Made by a program: the position numbers and the translations under genes
Origin: Streptomyces africanus
GTDB lineage: Bacteria; Actinomycetota; Actinomycetes; Streptomycetales; Streptomycetaceae
Length of the DNA: 58,490 nt
Direction: 5' to 3'
Assembly: GCF_002150735.1 (NCBI RefSeq)
Contig: NZ_MUKA01000061.1
Coordinates: 1 to 58,490 of the forward strand
Notes under the pieces: model-generated
What the model was told of the DNA's origin: nothing
Database searches by the model: none
What the model saw: only the letters and a program-made list of their open reading frames with translations
Part shown: positions 46,158-55,388 of the stretch, one piece after another
How positions within the stretch are numbered: the stretch's first letter is position 1
Layout of the letters: every line of letters starts with the position of its first letter

Positions 46158-46916
46158 ATGACCACCAAGGCCCAGAAGAGCGACGACGGCAAAGTGCGCG
46201 GCCGGTTTCTGCTGAAGCTGTCCGGAGAGGCCTTCTCCGGCGGTGGGGGCCTGGGCGTCGACCCCGACGTGGTGCACAAGATCGCCCGTGAGATCGCGGC
46301 CGTCGTGCGCGACGGTGCGCAGATCGCGGTCGTCATCGGCGGCGGCAACTTCTTCCGCGGTGCCGAGCTCCAGCAGCGCGGCATGGACCGGGCCCGCTCC
46401 GACTACATGGGCATGCTCGGCACGGTCATGAACTGCCTGGCCCTCCAGGACTTCCTGGAGAAGGTGGGGGTGGACTGCCGGGTGCAGACCGCCATCACCA
46501 TGGGACAGGTCGCCGAGCCGTACATCCCGCTGCGCGCCGTGCGGCACCTGGAGAAGGGCCGTGTGGTCATCTTCGGTGCCGGTATGGGCATGCCGTACTT
46601 CTCCACCGACACCACCGCCGCCCAGCGCGCCCTGGAGATCGACGCGGAGGCGCTGCTGATGGGCAAGAACGGCGTGGACGGGGTCTACGACTCCGACCCG
46701 AAGACCAACCCGGACGCGGTGAAGTTCGACCACCTCGGCTACGGCGAGGTCATCACGCGCGATCTGAAGGTCGCCGACGCCACGGCCGTGACACTGTGCC
46801 GCGACAACAAGCTCCCGATCGTGGTCTTCGAGCTGCTGGCGGAGGGCAACATCGGGCGTGCCGTCAAGGGTGAGAAGATCGGCACGCTGGTGGGGGACCC
46901 CGGCAGCCGGGACTGA
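46158..46916 (+). CDS. pyrH: UMP kinase PyrH
   Basis: PyrH phosphorylates UMP to UDP. The 252-residue amino-acid-kinase fold has [28 protein letters not shown] and [23 protein letters not shown] 46158 is preferred because homologues start [16 protein letters not shown]; a TTG-initiated frame reaching back to 46077 crosses a hairpin. Gram-positive PyrH is hexameric and regulated by GTP and UTP. Confidence 0.96.
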   Translation: MTTKAQKSDDGKVRGRFLLKLSGEAFSGGGGLGVDPDVVHKIAREIAAVVRDGAQIAVVIGGGNFFRGAELQQRGMDRARSDYMGMLGTVMNCLALQDFLEKVGVDCRVQTAITMGQVAEPYIPLRAVRHLEKGRVVIFGAGMGMPYFSTDTTAAQRALEIDAEALLMGKNGVDGVYDSDPKTNPDAVKFDHLGYGEVITRDLKVADATAVTLCRDNKLPIVVFELLAEGNIGRAVKGEKIGTLVGDPGSRD

Positions 46917-47081
46917 CACCCGGGAACAACCCCGTCCGGGGGACGGACGGGACGGAGCCGGGCCGGGGGATGGACAATGGTCCGCCGGTCGGGAACCGTG
47001 CAGGAAGAAGACGCGACGCAGCCGGCCGCCGCCCCACATGGAACCGCAGCCGGGCCTACTCAAGACACGCAGGAGCAAGTG

Positions 47082-47639
47082 GTGATCGAAGAGACCCTCC
47101 TCGAGGCCGAGGAGAAGATGGAGAAGGCCGTCGTGGTCGCCAAGGAGGACTTCGCCGCGATCCGCACCGGCCGTGCGCACCCGGCGATGTTCAACAAGAT
47201 CGTGGCCGACTACTACGGTGCGCCGACCCCGATCAACCAGCTGGCCTCGTTCTCGGTGCCCGAGCCGCGCATGGCCGTGGTGACCCCGTTCGACAAGAGC
47301 GCGCTGCGCAACATCGAGCAGGCCATCCGCGACTCCGACCTGGGCGTCAACCCGAGCAACGACGGCAACATCATCCGGGTGGTGTTCCCCGAGCTGACCG
47401 AGGAGCGCCGCCGGGAGTACATCAAGGTAGCCAAGAGCAAGGGTGAGGACGCCAAGGTCTCCATCCGCTCCGTGCGCCGCAAGGCCAAGGACGCCATCGA
47501 CAAGCTGATCAAGGACGGCGAGGTCGGCGAGGACGAGGGCCGCCGTGCGGAGAAGGAGCTCGACGACACGACGTCGAAGTACGTCGCGCAGGTGGACGAG
47601 CTCCTGAAGCACAAGGAAGCGGAGCTGCTCGAGGTCTGA
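47082..47639 (+). CDS. frr: Ribosome recycling factor
   Basis: RRF splits post-termination ribosomes with EF-G. The 185-residue product begins [20 protein letters not shown] and shows [35 protein letters not shown] and the C-terminal helix. GTG 47082 follows AGGAG by 6 nt; GTG 47079 is also in frame. The cdsA start overlaps its stop (TGATG). Confidence 0.97.
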   Translation: MIEETLLEAEEKMEKAVVVAKEDFAAIRTGRAHPAMFNKIVADYYGAPTPINQLASFSVPEPRMAVVTPFDKSALRNIEQAIRDSDLGVNPSNDGNIIRVVFPELTEERRREYIKVAKSKGEDAKVSIRSVRRKAKDAIDKLIKDGEVGEDEGRRAEKELDDTTSKYVAQVDELLKHKEAELLEV

Positions 47640-48766
47640 TGAACGACTCTTCCTGGGGGGCGCCGTCACAGGCCGGGTACTGGGGGCCCACCGACCAAGG
47701 GCATGGCCAAGGGCACGCACACAGCCCTGGCCATGGGCACGTCCAGGGAGCCGCTCCGGCGGGTCCCGCATACGATGCGCATGAAGCGCCTCAGACTCGC
47801 CCCATGCCCACCGTGCCCGACGTAGCCGATTACGGCGGAAACCAGGATGACGACCGGGGGGCCGCTCCGCTGAGCGGCTCCCCGGTCCGAAACGAGACGA
47901 ATCCGGAGCCCATGCCCGACGCCGCAGAGCCGGCACCCAAGCCGCAGAAGAAGAGCGCGGGTCGCGACCTGAGTGCCGCGATAGGGGTCGGGGTCGGACT
48001 CGGCGCGGTGATCGTCGCGTCGCTGTTCGTCGTCAAGGCCGTGTTCGTCGGCGTGATCGCGGTCGCCGTCGTGGTGGGCCTGTGGGAGCTGACCAAGCGG
48101 CTGGAGGAGCGCAAGGGCATCCGGGCGCCCGTCGTGCCGCTCGCGCTCGGCGGTGCCGCGATGGTCGTCGCCGGGTACGTCCGGGGCGCCGAGGGCGCGT
48201 GGGTCGCCATGGCGCTCACGGCACTGGCGGTGCTGGTGTGGCGCATGACGGAACCGCCAGAGAACTACCTCAGGGACGTCACGGCGGGCGTCTTCGCCGC
48301 GTTCTACGTGCCGTTCCTGGCGACGTTCGTCGCGATGATGCTGACGGCGGACGACGGGGCGCAGCGCGTGCTCATGTTCCTGCTGCTCACGGTCGTCAGC
48401 GACACCGGTGCCTACGCGGTCGGCTGGCGCTTCGGCCGGCACAAGCTCGCTCCGCGCATCAGCCCCGGCAAGACCCGCGAGGGCCTGCTCGGTGCGGTCT
48501 CCTTCGCGATGGTCGTGGGCGCGTTGTGCATGCAGTTCCTCATCGACGACGGTGCCTGGTGGCAGGGTCTGGTGCTCGGCCTGGCGGTCGCGGTCAGCGC
48601 CACGCTGGGCGACCTCGGTGAGTCCATGATCAAGCGGGACCTCGGCATCAAGGACATGGGCACACTGCTGCCGGGGCACGGCGGCATCATGGACCGGCTG
48701 GACTCGCTGCTGCCCACGGCTCCGGTGGTGTGGCTGTTGCTCGTGCTGTTCGTCGGGTCCGGTTGA
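47639..48766 (+). CDS. cdsA: Phosphatidate cytidylyltransferase CdsA
   Basis: CdsA makes CDP-diacylglycerol from phosphatidate and CTP for phospholipid synthesis. The membrane domain (about 110-375) has eight or so helices and the signature SATLGDLGESMIKRDLGIKD and LPGHGGIMDRLDS. The first 108 residues form a hydrophilic extension that is unusual in having GHGQGHAHSPGHGH (His at 22, 26, 28, 32, 34) and many Pro and acidic residues. It is coupled to frr. Confidence 0.95.
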   Translation: MNDSSWGAPSQAGYWGPTDQGHGQGHAHSPGHGHVQGAAPAGPAYDAHEAPQTRPMPTVPDVADYGGNQDDDRGAAPLSGSPVRNETNPEPMPDAAEPAPKPQKKSAGRDLSAAIGVGVGLGAVIVASLFVVKAVFVGVIAVAVVVGLWELTKRLEERKGIRAPVVPLALGGAAMVVAGYVRGAEGAWVAMALTALAVLVWRMTEPPENYLRDVTAGVFAAFYVPFLATFVAMMLTADDGAQRVLMFLLLTVVSDTGAYAVGWRFGRHKLAPRISPGKTREGLLGAVSFAMVVGALCMQFLIDDGAWWQGLVLGLAVAVSATLGDLGESMIKRDLGIKDMGTLLPGHGGIMDRLDSLLPTAPVVWLLLVLFVGSG

Positions 48767-48793
48767 GCAAGGCGGCTTTCGCGGTCTTTTGTG

Positions 48794-48830
48794 CGGCGAG
48801 CTCCCGTCCGATGTCGGCGGGAGCTCGCCG
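48794..48830 (+). terminator. Hairpin after cdsA
   Basis: cggcgagctccc (48794-48805) pairs perfectly with gggagctcgccg (48819-48830), 13-nt loop. It follows cdsA and probably ends the rpsB-tsf-pyrH-frr-cdsA transcripts. Confidence 0.7.
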
Positions 48831-48900
48831 TCGTTGCGCGGGGGTGCCTGCGGCGTCTCCAAGTGGGACCATTCAGGTGTACGTCGCAAAGGGGGACATC

Positions 48901-49350
48901 ATGTCCAGCATTCGACAGACCATCGATGTCGACCGGCGTCCCGAGGACGTCTACGACTACGTCACGGACGCCCAGCGGCTGCCGGAGTGGCAGTTGAGTG
49001 CCGTGTCCGCGGAACGCCTCGACGAGGGGCCGGTCGGAGTCGGCTCCCGGATGCGGGTCACCCGGCACGTCGGCCGCCGGGTCATGCCGATGACCATGGA
49101 GGTCACGGAGTTCGACCCGCCGCACAGCTGGGGCATGCGAGGCGTAGACGGCCCGGTGCGGGCACGGGTGCACGGCGAGGTCGAGCCGTTCGACGAGGGG
49201 CAGCGCTCCCACGTGACGATCGAGGTCGACTTCGAGGGCCACGGCGTAGGCAAGGTCCTCGTCCCGCTCGTCGTACGCCCCCAGGTCCGCAAGGAACTGC
49301 CGCGCAACGAGCAGCTCCTCAAGGACCAGCTGGAGCACACGGGGCAGTAA
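48901..49350 (+). CDS. SRPBCC/START-like family protein
   Basis: The 149-residue protein has the SRPBCC (polyketide cyclase/dehydrase) fold: TIDVDRRPEDVYDYVTDAQR, PEWQLSAVSAERLDEGPVGV, GSRMRVTR and EVTEFDPPHSWGMRG. These proteins bind hydrophobic ligands or act as cyclases; the ligand cannot be read. ATG 48901 has AAAGGGGGA a few nt upstream. Confidence 0.85.
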   Translation: MSSIRQTIDVDRRPEDVYDYVTDAQRLPEWQLSAVSAERLDEGPVGVGSRMRVTRHVGRRVMPMTMEVTEFDPPHSWGMRGVDGPVRARVHGEVEPFDEGQRSHVTIEVDFEGHGVGKVLVPLVVRPQVRKELPRNEQLLKDQLEHTGQ

Positions 49351-49407
49351 CGGGCGAAGGGCGACGGTCGCAGGTCACCTGAATCGATCTGCGACACTGG
49401 TACAGCC

Positions 49408-50514
49408 ATGCCTAAGCCCGGAGAACTCACTTTCGTCGCCCCCCGCGGAGCCAAGAAGCCGCCGCGGCATCTCGCCGACCTCACTCCTGCCGAGCGCAAG
49501 GAAGCCGTTGCGGCTGTCGGGGAGAAGCCGTTTCGTGCCAAGCAGCTCTCGCAGCACTACTTCGCGCGGTACGCGCACGATCCGGAGCAGTGGACCGATA
49601 TTCCGGCCGGCTCCCGCGGCCGGCTCCAGGAGGCCCTGCTTCCCGAGCTGATGTCCGTCGTGCGGCATCTGTCGACCGACCAGGGCACCACGCGCAAGAC
49701 GCTGTGGCGGCTGTTCGACGGGACGCTCGTCGAGTCCGTGCTGATGCGCTACCCGGACCGGGTCACCATGTGCATCAGCTCGCAGGCCGGGTGCGGGATG
49801 AACTGCCCGTTCTGCGCGACCGGGCAGGCGGGGCTCGACCGGAACCTGTCCACCGCCGAGATCGTGCACCAGATCGTGGACGGCATGCGGGCGCTGCGGG
49901 ACGGGGAGGTCCCCGGCGGGCCGGCGCGGCTCAGCAACATCGTCTTCATGGGCATGGGTGAGCCGCTCGCCAACTACAATCGGGTCGCCGGCGCCATCCG
50001 GCGGCTCACCGACCCCGAGCCCGACGGGGTGGGCCTCTCGCAGCGTGGCATCACCGTCTCGACGGTCGGGCTCGTCCCGGCCATCCACCGGTTCTCCGAC
50101 GAGGGCTTCAAGTGCCGCCTCGCCATCTCGCTGCACGCCCCCGACGACGAGCTGCGCGACACCCTCGTCCCCGTGAACACGCGGTGGAAGGTCCGGGAGG
50201 TGCTGGACGCCGGCTTCGAGTACAGCGCCAAGTCCGGGCGCCGGCTGTCCATCGAGTACGCGCTGATCCGTGACATCAACGATCAGGCCTGGCGCGGTGA
50301 CCGGCTCGGGCGGATGCTCAAGGGCAGGCCCGTGCACGTGAACCTGATCCCGCTCAACCCGACGCCGGGGTCGAAGTGGACGGCCTCGCGGCCCGAGGAC
50401 GAGAAGGCGTTCGTGGAGGCGATCGCGGCCCATGGTGTGCCGGTGACGATCCGGGACACCCGTGGTCAGGAGATCGACGGGGCGTGTGGTCAGCTCGCCG
50501 CCACCGAACGGTAG
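49408..50514 (+). CDS. rlmN: 23S rRNA/tRNA adenine-C2 methyltransferase RlmN
   Basis: RlmN methylates A2503 of 23S rRNA and A37 of some tRNAs with a radical SAM mechanism. The 368-residue protein has the iron-sulfur cysteines C129, C133 and C136 in CGMNCPFC, and a conserved C-terminal Cys near 360 (GACGQLAA) that forms the protein-methyl adduct. [10 protein letters not shown] and [15 protein letters not shown] are family motifs. The start is ATG 49408. Confidence 0.96.
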   Translation: MPKPGELTFVAPRGAKKPPRHLADLTPAERKEAVAAVGEKPFRAKQLSQHYFARYAHDPEQWTDIPAGSRGRLQEALLPELMSVVRHLSTDQGTTRKTLWRLFDGTLVESVLMRYPDRVTMCISSQAGCGMNCPFCATGQAGLDRNLSTAEIVHQIVDGMRALRDGEVPGGPARLSNIVFMGMGEPLANYNRVAGAIRRLTDPEPDGVGLSQRGITVSTVGLVPAIHRFSDEGFKCRLAISLHAPDDELRDTLVPVNTRWKVREVLDAGFEYSAKSGRRLSIEYALIRDINDQAWRGDRLGRMLKGRPVHVNLIPLNPTPGSKWTASRPEDEKAFVEAIAAHGVPVTIRDTRGQEIDGACGQLAATER

Positions 50515-50561
50515 TCTGACCGGCGTAAGCACAACCGTATTTTCCGACACCTTCATATTCC

Positions 50562-50650
50562 GACAGGGGAGCGCCACAGCGCTGAGAGTGCGGCACACGG
50601 CCGCAGACCCTCCGAACCTGGCCCAGGTCATTCTGGGTAGGGAGATCGGT
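50562..50650 (+). ncRNA. TPP riboswitch (THI element)
   Basis: The segment shows the conserved THI pattern: aggggagcgc, gctgagagtgcgg, ccgcagacccctccgaacctg-like (here ccgcagaccctccgaacctg), and ggtcattctgggtagggag. It lies upstream of thiBPQ and should bind thiamine pyrophosphate and turn off the transporter. Confidence 0.95.
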
Positions 50651-50669
50651 CATCACTCGAGCTGTTGCG

Positions 50670-50703
50670 CCCTGCCCGGGACTCCCAGAGATCCCGGGCA
50701 GGG
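50670..50703 (+). terminator. Riboswitch expression-platform hairpin
   Basis: ccctgcccggga (50670-50681) pairs perfectly with tcccgggcaggg (50692-50703), loop 10 nt, 20 nt beyond the aptamer. It may terminate transcription when TPP is bound. A second stem, tcctgg (50714-50719) with ccagga (50724-50729), overlaps the Shine-Dalgarno AGGAGGA (50726-50732), so translational control is also possible. Confidence 0.7.
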
Positions 50704-50737
50704 CCGCGTCTTCTCCTGGTCCTCCAGGAGGAATCCA

Positions 50738-51823
50738 GTGGGCAACACCATCAAGCGGCTGACGGCGGTGGCCGTCGGGCTCGGCATGGCCGGCACGCTC
50801 GCCGCGTGCGGGTCGTCCGACGGCGGCCAGGGGTCCGGTGACTCCAAGACCGTGACCCTCGTCAGCCACGACTCGTGGGCCGCCTCGAAGGACGTCATCG
50901 CGGCCTTCGAGAAGCAGTCCGGCTACAAGGTGAACGTCCTCAAGGACGGTGACGCCGGGCAGGCCGTGAACAAGGCCATCCTGACCAAGGACAACCCGCA
51001 GGGCGACGTCTTCTTCGGCGTCGACAACACGCTGCTGTCCCGCGCCCTCGACAACGGCCTCTTCCAGCCGTACCAGCCGAAGGGCTCGGACCGGATCGCG
51101 CCGGAGTACCGGGCCGACCAGGACAAGCACCGGGTCACGCCCATCGACACCGGCGACATCTGCGTCAACTACGACAAGAAGTACTTCGCCGACCACAAGC
51201 TCGATCCGCCGCGCAGCTTCGACGACCTGGTCAAGCCCCAGTACAAGAACCTGCTGGTGACCGAGAACGCCTCCGCCTCCTCGCCCGGCCTCGGCTTCCT
51301 GCTCGGTACCGCCGCGAAGTACGGCGACGGGGGCTGGGAGGGGTACTGGAAGAAGCTCAAGGCCAACGGCGTGAAGGTCGTCGACGGCTGGGAGCAGGCC
51401 TACAACGAGGAGTTCTCCGGCTCGGCCGGCGGCAAGAAGGCCAAGGGCGACCGGCCGCTCGTCGTGTCGTACGCCTCCTCGCCGCCCGCCGAGGTCGTCT
51501 TCGCCGACCCGAAGCCGAGCACCGCCCCGACCGGCGTCGCCGAGGGCACCTGTTTCCGGCAGGTCGAGTACGCCGGGCTGCTGAGCAACGCGAAGAACAC
51601 CAAGGGCGGCAAGGCGCTCCTCGACTTCCTGGTCAGCGAGCGGTTCCAGGAGGACATGCCGCTCAACATGTACGTGTACCCGGTGCGTCAGGGCGCCCAA
51701 GTGCCGCCGGAGTTCGTGAAGTACGGGCCGCAGGCCAAGGACCCGGAGACCATGGACCCGGCGAAGATCGCCGACAACCGTGATCAGTGGGTCAAGTCGT
51801 GGACCTCGCTCGTACTGAAGTAA
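50738..51823 (+). CDS. thiB: Thiamine ABC transporter substrate-binding lipoprotein ThiB
   Basis: The 361-residue protein has a lipoprotein signal with lipobox LAAC (Cys24) followed by a Ser/Gly-rich linker, then a type II substrate-binding fold (TVTLVSHDSWAASKDVIAAF, GDVFFGVDNTLLSRALDNGL, DTGDICVNYDKKYF). These match ThiB/TbpA. GTG 50738 has AGGAGGA 5-6 nt upstream. The gene is preceded by a TPP riboswitch. Confidence 0.93.
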   Translation: MGNTIKRLTAVAVGLGMAGTLAACGSSDGGQGSGDSKTVTLVSHDSWAASKDVIAAFEKQSGYKVNVLKDGDAGQAVNKAILTKDNPQGDVFFGVDNTLLSRALDNGLFQPYQPKGSDRIAPEYRADQDKHRVTPIDTGDICVNYDKKYFADHKLDPPRSFDDLVKPQYKNLLVTENASASSPGLGFLLGTAAKYGDGGWEGYWKKLKANGVKVVDGWEQAYNEEFSGSAGGKKAKGDRPLVVSYASSPPAEVVFADPKPSTAPTGVAEGTCFRQVEYAGLLSNAKNTKGGKALLDFLVSERFQEDMPLNMYVYPVRQGAQVPPEFVKYGPQAKDPETMDPAKIADNRDQWVKSWTSLVLK

Positions 51824-53478
51824 CCGAAGCAGCCGTCCGCAAGGACCGGCGCGGGAGCGCGGCGCGGCTCGGGCTCATCGCCGTGCCCGTCGCGTTCTTC
51901 GCGGTCTTCTTCGCCTACCCCGTCGCCGCGATCGTCGCGCGCGGTCTGAAGGTCGACGGGGTCTGGCGGTTCGGGCGGGTCGTGGAGGTGCTGGCGCAGT
52001 CCGACGTACGGCACGTCCTGTGGTTCACCACCTGGCAGGCGGTCGTCTCCACCGCGCTCACGCTGCTGGTCGCGCTCCCCGGCGCGTATGTCTTCGCGCG
52101 CTTCGACTTCCCGGGCAAGCAGGTCCTGCGGGCGGTCGTGACCGTGCCGTTCGTGCTGCCGACGGTGGTCGTCGGTACGGCGTTCCTGGCGCTGGTCGGG
52201 CGCGGCGGGCTGCTCGACGAGCTGTGGGGCGTGCGGCTGGACACCACCGTGTGGGCGATCCTGCTCGCGCACGTCTTCTTCAACTACGCGGTCGTCGTAC
52301 GGACCGTCGGCGGGCTCTGGGCGCAGCTCGACCCGCGGCAGGAGGAGGCCGCGCGGATGCTCGGGGCGTCGCCGCTGCGGGCCTGGCGGCAGGTGACGCT
52401 GCCGGCGCTGGCGCCCGCCGTGGCCGCCGCCGCGCTGATGGTCTTCCTGTTCACCTTCACCTCCTTCGGTGTCGTCCAGATCCTCGGCGGCCCCACCTTC
52501 TCGACGCTGGAGGTGGAGATCTACCGGCAGACGTCGGAGATCTTCGACCTGTCCACGGCCGCCGTGCTGACGCTGATCCAGTTCGTCGCGGTGGGCGCGA
52601 TCCTCGCCCTGCACGCCTGGACCGTACGGCGGCGGGAGACCGCGCTGCGGCTGGTGGACCCGGCCGGTACCGCGCGCCGGCCGCGCGGCGCCGGGCAGTG
52701 GGCGCTGCTGGGCGGGGTGCTCGGCACCGTCGTCGTGCTGCTCCTGCTGCCGCTCGCCGTGCTGGTGCAGCGGTCTGTGGGCGCGTCCGGCTTCGGCTAC
52801 TACCGGGCCCTGACCAGGGACGACGGCGGGGTGTTCCTGGTGGCGCCGATCGAGGCGATCGGCAACTCCCTGTCGTACGCCGTCGCCGCCACTCTCATCG
52901 CGGTGGTGATCGGCGGTCTCGCCGCCGTCGCGCTCACCCGCCGGGACGCCGGGCGGTTCGTGCGCGGCTTCGACGCGCTGCTGATGCTGCCGCTCGGGGT
53001 GTCCGCGGTGACCGTCGGCTTCGGCTTTCTGATCGCGTTGGACGAGCCGCCGCTGGATCTGAGGTCCTCGTGGCTCCTGGTGCCGCTCGCACAGGCGCTG
53101 GTCGGGGTGCCGTTCGTCGTGCGGACGATGCTGCCCGTGCTGCGGGCGGTGGACGTGCGGCTGCGGGAGGCCGCCTCGGTGCTGGGGGCCTCGCCCTGGC
53201 GGGTGTGGCGTGAGGTGGATCTGCCGATGGTGCGGCGGGCGCTGCTCATCGCGGCCGGGTTCGCCTTCGCGGTGTCGCTCGGGGAGTTCGGGGCGACGGT
53301 GTTCATCGCGCGGCCGGACAACCCGACGCTGCCGGTCGCCGTGGCGCGGCTTCTGGGACGGCCCGGGGAGCTGAACTATGGCCAGGCGATGGCCCTTTCG
53401 ACGATTCTGATGGTGGTCTGCGCTGTGGCCCTGCTGGTGCTGGAGAGGCTTCGCACGGACCGGAGCGGGGAGTTCTGA
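51787..53478 (+). CDS. thiP: Thiamine ABC transporter permease ThiP
   Basis: The 563-residue permease is a tandem duplication of two six-helix halves, each with the EAA loop (EEAARMLGASPLRAWRQVTL; REAASVLGASPWRVWREVDL). This is the ThiP/SfuB architecture. The start overlaps thiB; GTG 51787 or 51799 are both possible and neither has a clear Shine-Dalgarno, so translation is likely coupled. The stop overlaps the thiQ start (TGATG). Confidence 0.92.
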   Translation: MGQVVDLARTEVTEAAVRKDRRGSAARLGLIAVPVAFFAVFFAYPVAAIVARGLKVDGVWRFGRVVEVLAQSDVRHVLWFTTWQAVVSTALTLLVALPGAYVFARFDFPGKQVLRAVVTVPFVLPTVVVGTAFLALVGRGGLLDELWGVRLDTTVWAILLAHVFFNYAVVVRTVGGLWAQLDPRQEEAARMLGASPLRAWRQVTLPALAPAVAAAALMVFLFTFTSFGVVQILGGPTFSTLEVEIYRQTSEIFDLSTAAVLTLIQFVAVGAILALHAWTVRRRETALRLVDPAGTARRPRGAGQWALLGGVLGTVVVLLLLPLAVLVQRSVGASGFGYYRALTRDDGGVFLVAPIEAIGNSLSYAVAATLIAVVIGGLAAVALTRRDAGRFVRGFDALLMLPLGVSAVTVGFGFLIALDEPPLDLRSSWLLVPLAQALVGVPFVVRTMLPVLRAVDVRLREAASVLGASPWRVWREVDLPMVRRALLIAAGFAFAVSLGEFGATVFIARPDNPTLPVAVARLLGRPGELNYGQAMALSTILMVVCAVALLVLERLRTDRSGEF

Positions 53479-54497
53479 TGCTGCTGGCCCTGGAGAGCGC
53501 GACGGTCCGTTTCGGCGGGCGTGCCGTGCTGGACGCCGTCGATCTGGAGGTCGCCGAGCACGAGATCGTGTGTGTGCTCGGGCCCAGCGGCAGCGGCAAG
53601 TCGACGCTGCTGCGGGTCGTGGCGGGGCTTCAGCCGCTCGACTCCGGGCGGGTGGTGCTGGACGGGCGCGACCAGGCGGGCGTGCCCGCGCACCGGCGCG
53701 GCGTCGGGCTGATGTTCCAGGACCACCAGCTGTTCCCGCAGCGGGACGTGGGCGGCAACGTCTCCTTCGGACTGCGTATGCGCGGGACGTCGAAGCGGCA
53801 ACAGGCCGACCGGGTACAGGAGTTGCTGGACCTGGTCGGCCTGCCAGGCGCATCCCGCCGGGCCGTCGCGGCGCTGTCCGGCGGGGAGCAGCAGCGGGTG
53901 GCGCTGGCCCGGGCCCTCGCGCCGAGTCCCCGGCTGCTGATGCTGGACGAGCCGCTGGGGCAGCTCGACCGGTCGCTGAGGGAGCGGCTGGTCGTCGAAC
54001 TGAAGGAGCTGTTCGGCCGGTTGGGCACGACCGTGCTCGCCGTGACGCACGACCAGGGGGAGGCCTTCGCGCTGGCCGACCGGGTCGTGGTGATGCGGGA
54101 CGGGCGGATCGCCCAGTCCGGTACGCCGCTTGAGGTGTGGCAGCGGCCGGCCGACGCGTTCGTGGCCCGTTTCCTCGGCTTCGAGAACGTCGTCGAGGCG
54201 ACGGTCGGGGCGGAGGCGGCGAACACGCCGTGGGGCAAGGTGCCGGTGCCGGAGGGCGCCCCGCAGGGCACGCGCACGCTGCTCGTGCGGCCCGCCGGTG
54301 TGCGTCTGGTCCCCGCCGGCACGGGCCTGCGCTGCACGGTGACCGCGCGCACCTTCAAGGGCACCCATGTCGCCGTCCACCTCCAGCCGGACGACGCCCC
54401 GCGCCTGGAGGCGGCCTGCGCGCTGCGGACGGCACCGGAGCCCGGGGACGAGGTCGGGGTGGAGTTCGACGCGGCCGAAATCGTGGTGCTCGACTGA
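53478..54497 (+). CDS. thiQ: Thiamine ABC transporter ATPase ThiQ
   Basis: The 339-residue ATPase has Walker A GPSGSGKST, the Q-loop MFQDHQLFPQRDV, signature LSGGEQQRVALARAL, Walker B LLMLDEPLGQLD and H-loop LAVTHDQGEAFA, followed by a TOBE-like C-terminal domain (FLGFENVVEATVG to end). It completes thiBPQ. Confidence 0.92.
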   Translation: MLLALESATVRFGGRAVLDAVDLEVAEHEIVCVLGPSGSGKSTLLRVVAGLQPLDSGRVVLDGRDQAGVPAHRRGVGLMFQDHQLFPQRDVGGNVSFGLRMRGTSKRQQADRVQELLDLVGLPGASRRAVAALSGGEQQRVALARALAPSPRLLMLDEPLGQLDRSLRERLVVELKELFGRLGTTVLAVTHDQGEAFALADRVVVMRDGRIAQSGTPLEVWQRPADAFVARFLGFENVVEATVGAEAANTPWGKVPVPEGAPQGTRTLLVRPAGVRLVPAGTGLRCTVTARTFKGTHVAVHLQPDDAPRLEAACALRTAPEPGDEVGVEFDAAEIVVLD

Positions 54498-54522
54498 TCG
54501 GCTAGGTCCTAGGGTGCGGGGC

Positions 54523-55320
54523 ATGACGTTACTCGCGCACGAGCGCTACTGCGGCGAAATCGCCCACCAGGTAGCCCTGTTGAGGTCCGTGGTCACGTCC
54601 GGCGCCGATCTGTCCGGCACCGTGCCGACCTGCCCGGACTGGTCGCTGGAGGACCTGGTCCGGCACCTGGGCGGCGCCCTGCGCTGGGTGGAGTTCATCG
54701 TGCGGACCCGGGCCGGGGAGGAGGTGCCCGAGGAGCGGGTGCCGGGCCTCGCAGGCCCCGGAACCCGGGGTGACGCCGCCGTACTGGACGCATGGCTGGC
54801 GGAGGGCGGCGAGCAGGTCGTCGCAGCGCTGCGGGAGGCCGGGCCGGACACGAAGGTATGGAGCTGGGCGGGGATCCTCAACTCCGGGTTCTGGGCCCGC
54901 CGGATGACGCACGAGATCACCGTGCACCGCGCGGACGCCGCACTCGCCGCCGGACTGCCCTACGAGGTCGCGCCCGACGTGGCCGCCGACGCGATCGACG
55001 AGTGGCTCCAGATCGTGGAGTACGTGCAGCGGACGGCACCCGAGGACGCGGCGCGGGAACTGCGCGGCCCGGGCCGCAGCATCCATCTGCACGCCACCGA
55101 CACCGGCGCCGACCTGAACGCCGAGTGGTTCATCGAACTCACTGAAGCCGGCATTACCTGGCGCCGGGGTCATGAGAAGGCCACCGTCGCCCTGCGCGGG
55201 CCGCTCACCGCCGTCCTGCTCGCCTTCTACCGTCGACTGCCGCTCGACGCGCCGGAGTTGGACGTGCTGGGGGAGCGGGACCTGCTGGAGTTCTGGCTGG
55301 AGCGGGCGACCTTCGGCTAG
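54523..55320 (+). CDS. Maleylpyruvate isomerase-like (MDMPI/DinB-like) protein with a TTA codon
   Basis: This 265-residue protein belongs to the mycothiol-dependent maleylpyruvate isomerase-like family: PTCPDWSLEDLVRHLGGALR near the N-terminus and RRMTHEITVHRADA, whose His residues are the expected metal ligands of this helical fold, plus a C-terminal MDMPI domain (GPLTAVLLAFYRRLPLD). Its third codon is TTA (54529-54531), which requires the bldA tRNA. No Shine-Dalgarno is obvious; the gene starts 25 nt after thiQ. Confidence 0.85.
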   Translation: MTLLAHERYCGEIAHQVALLRSVVTSGADLSGTVPTCPDWSLEDLVRHLGGALRWVEFIVRTRAGEEVPEERVPGLAGPGTRGDAAVLDAWLAEGGEQVVAALREAGPDTKVWSWAGILNSGFWARRMTHEITVHRADAALAAGLPYEVAPDVAADAIDEWLQIVEYVQRTAPEDAARELRGPGRSIHLHATDTGADLNAEWFIELTEAGITWRRGHEKATVALRGPLTAVLLAFYRRLPLDAPELDVLGERDLLEFWLERATFG

Positions 55321-55388
55321 GCCGGGAACAGGCGATGGCCCGCCCCCACGAGAGGGACGGGCCACCACCGGGCGCTGATGTGCGGACG

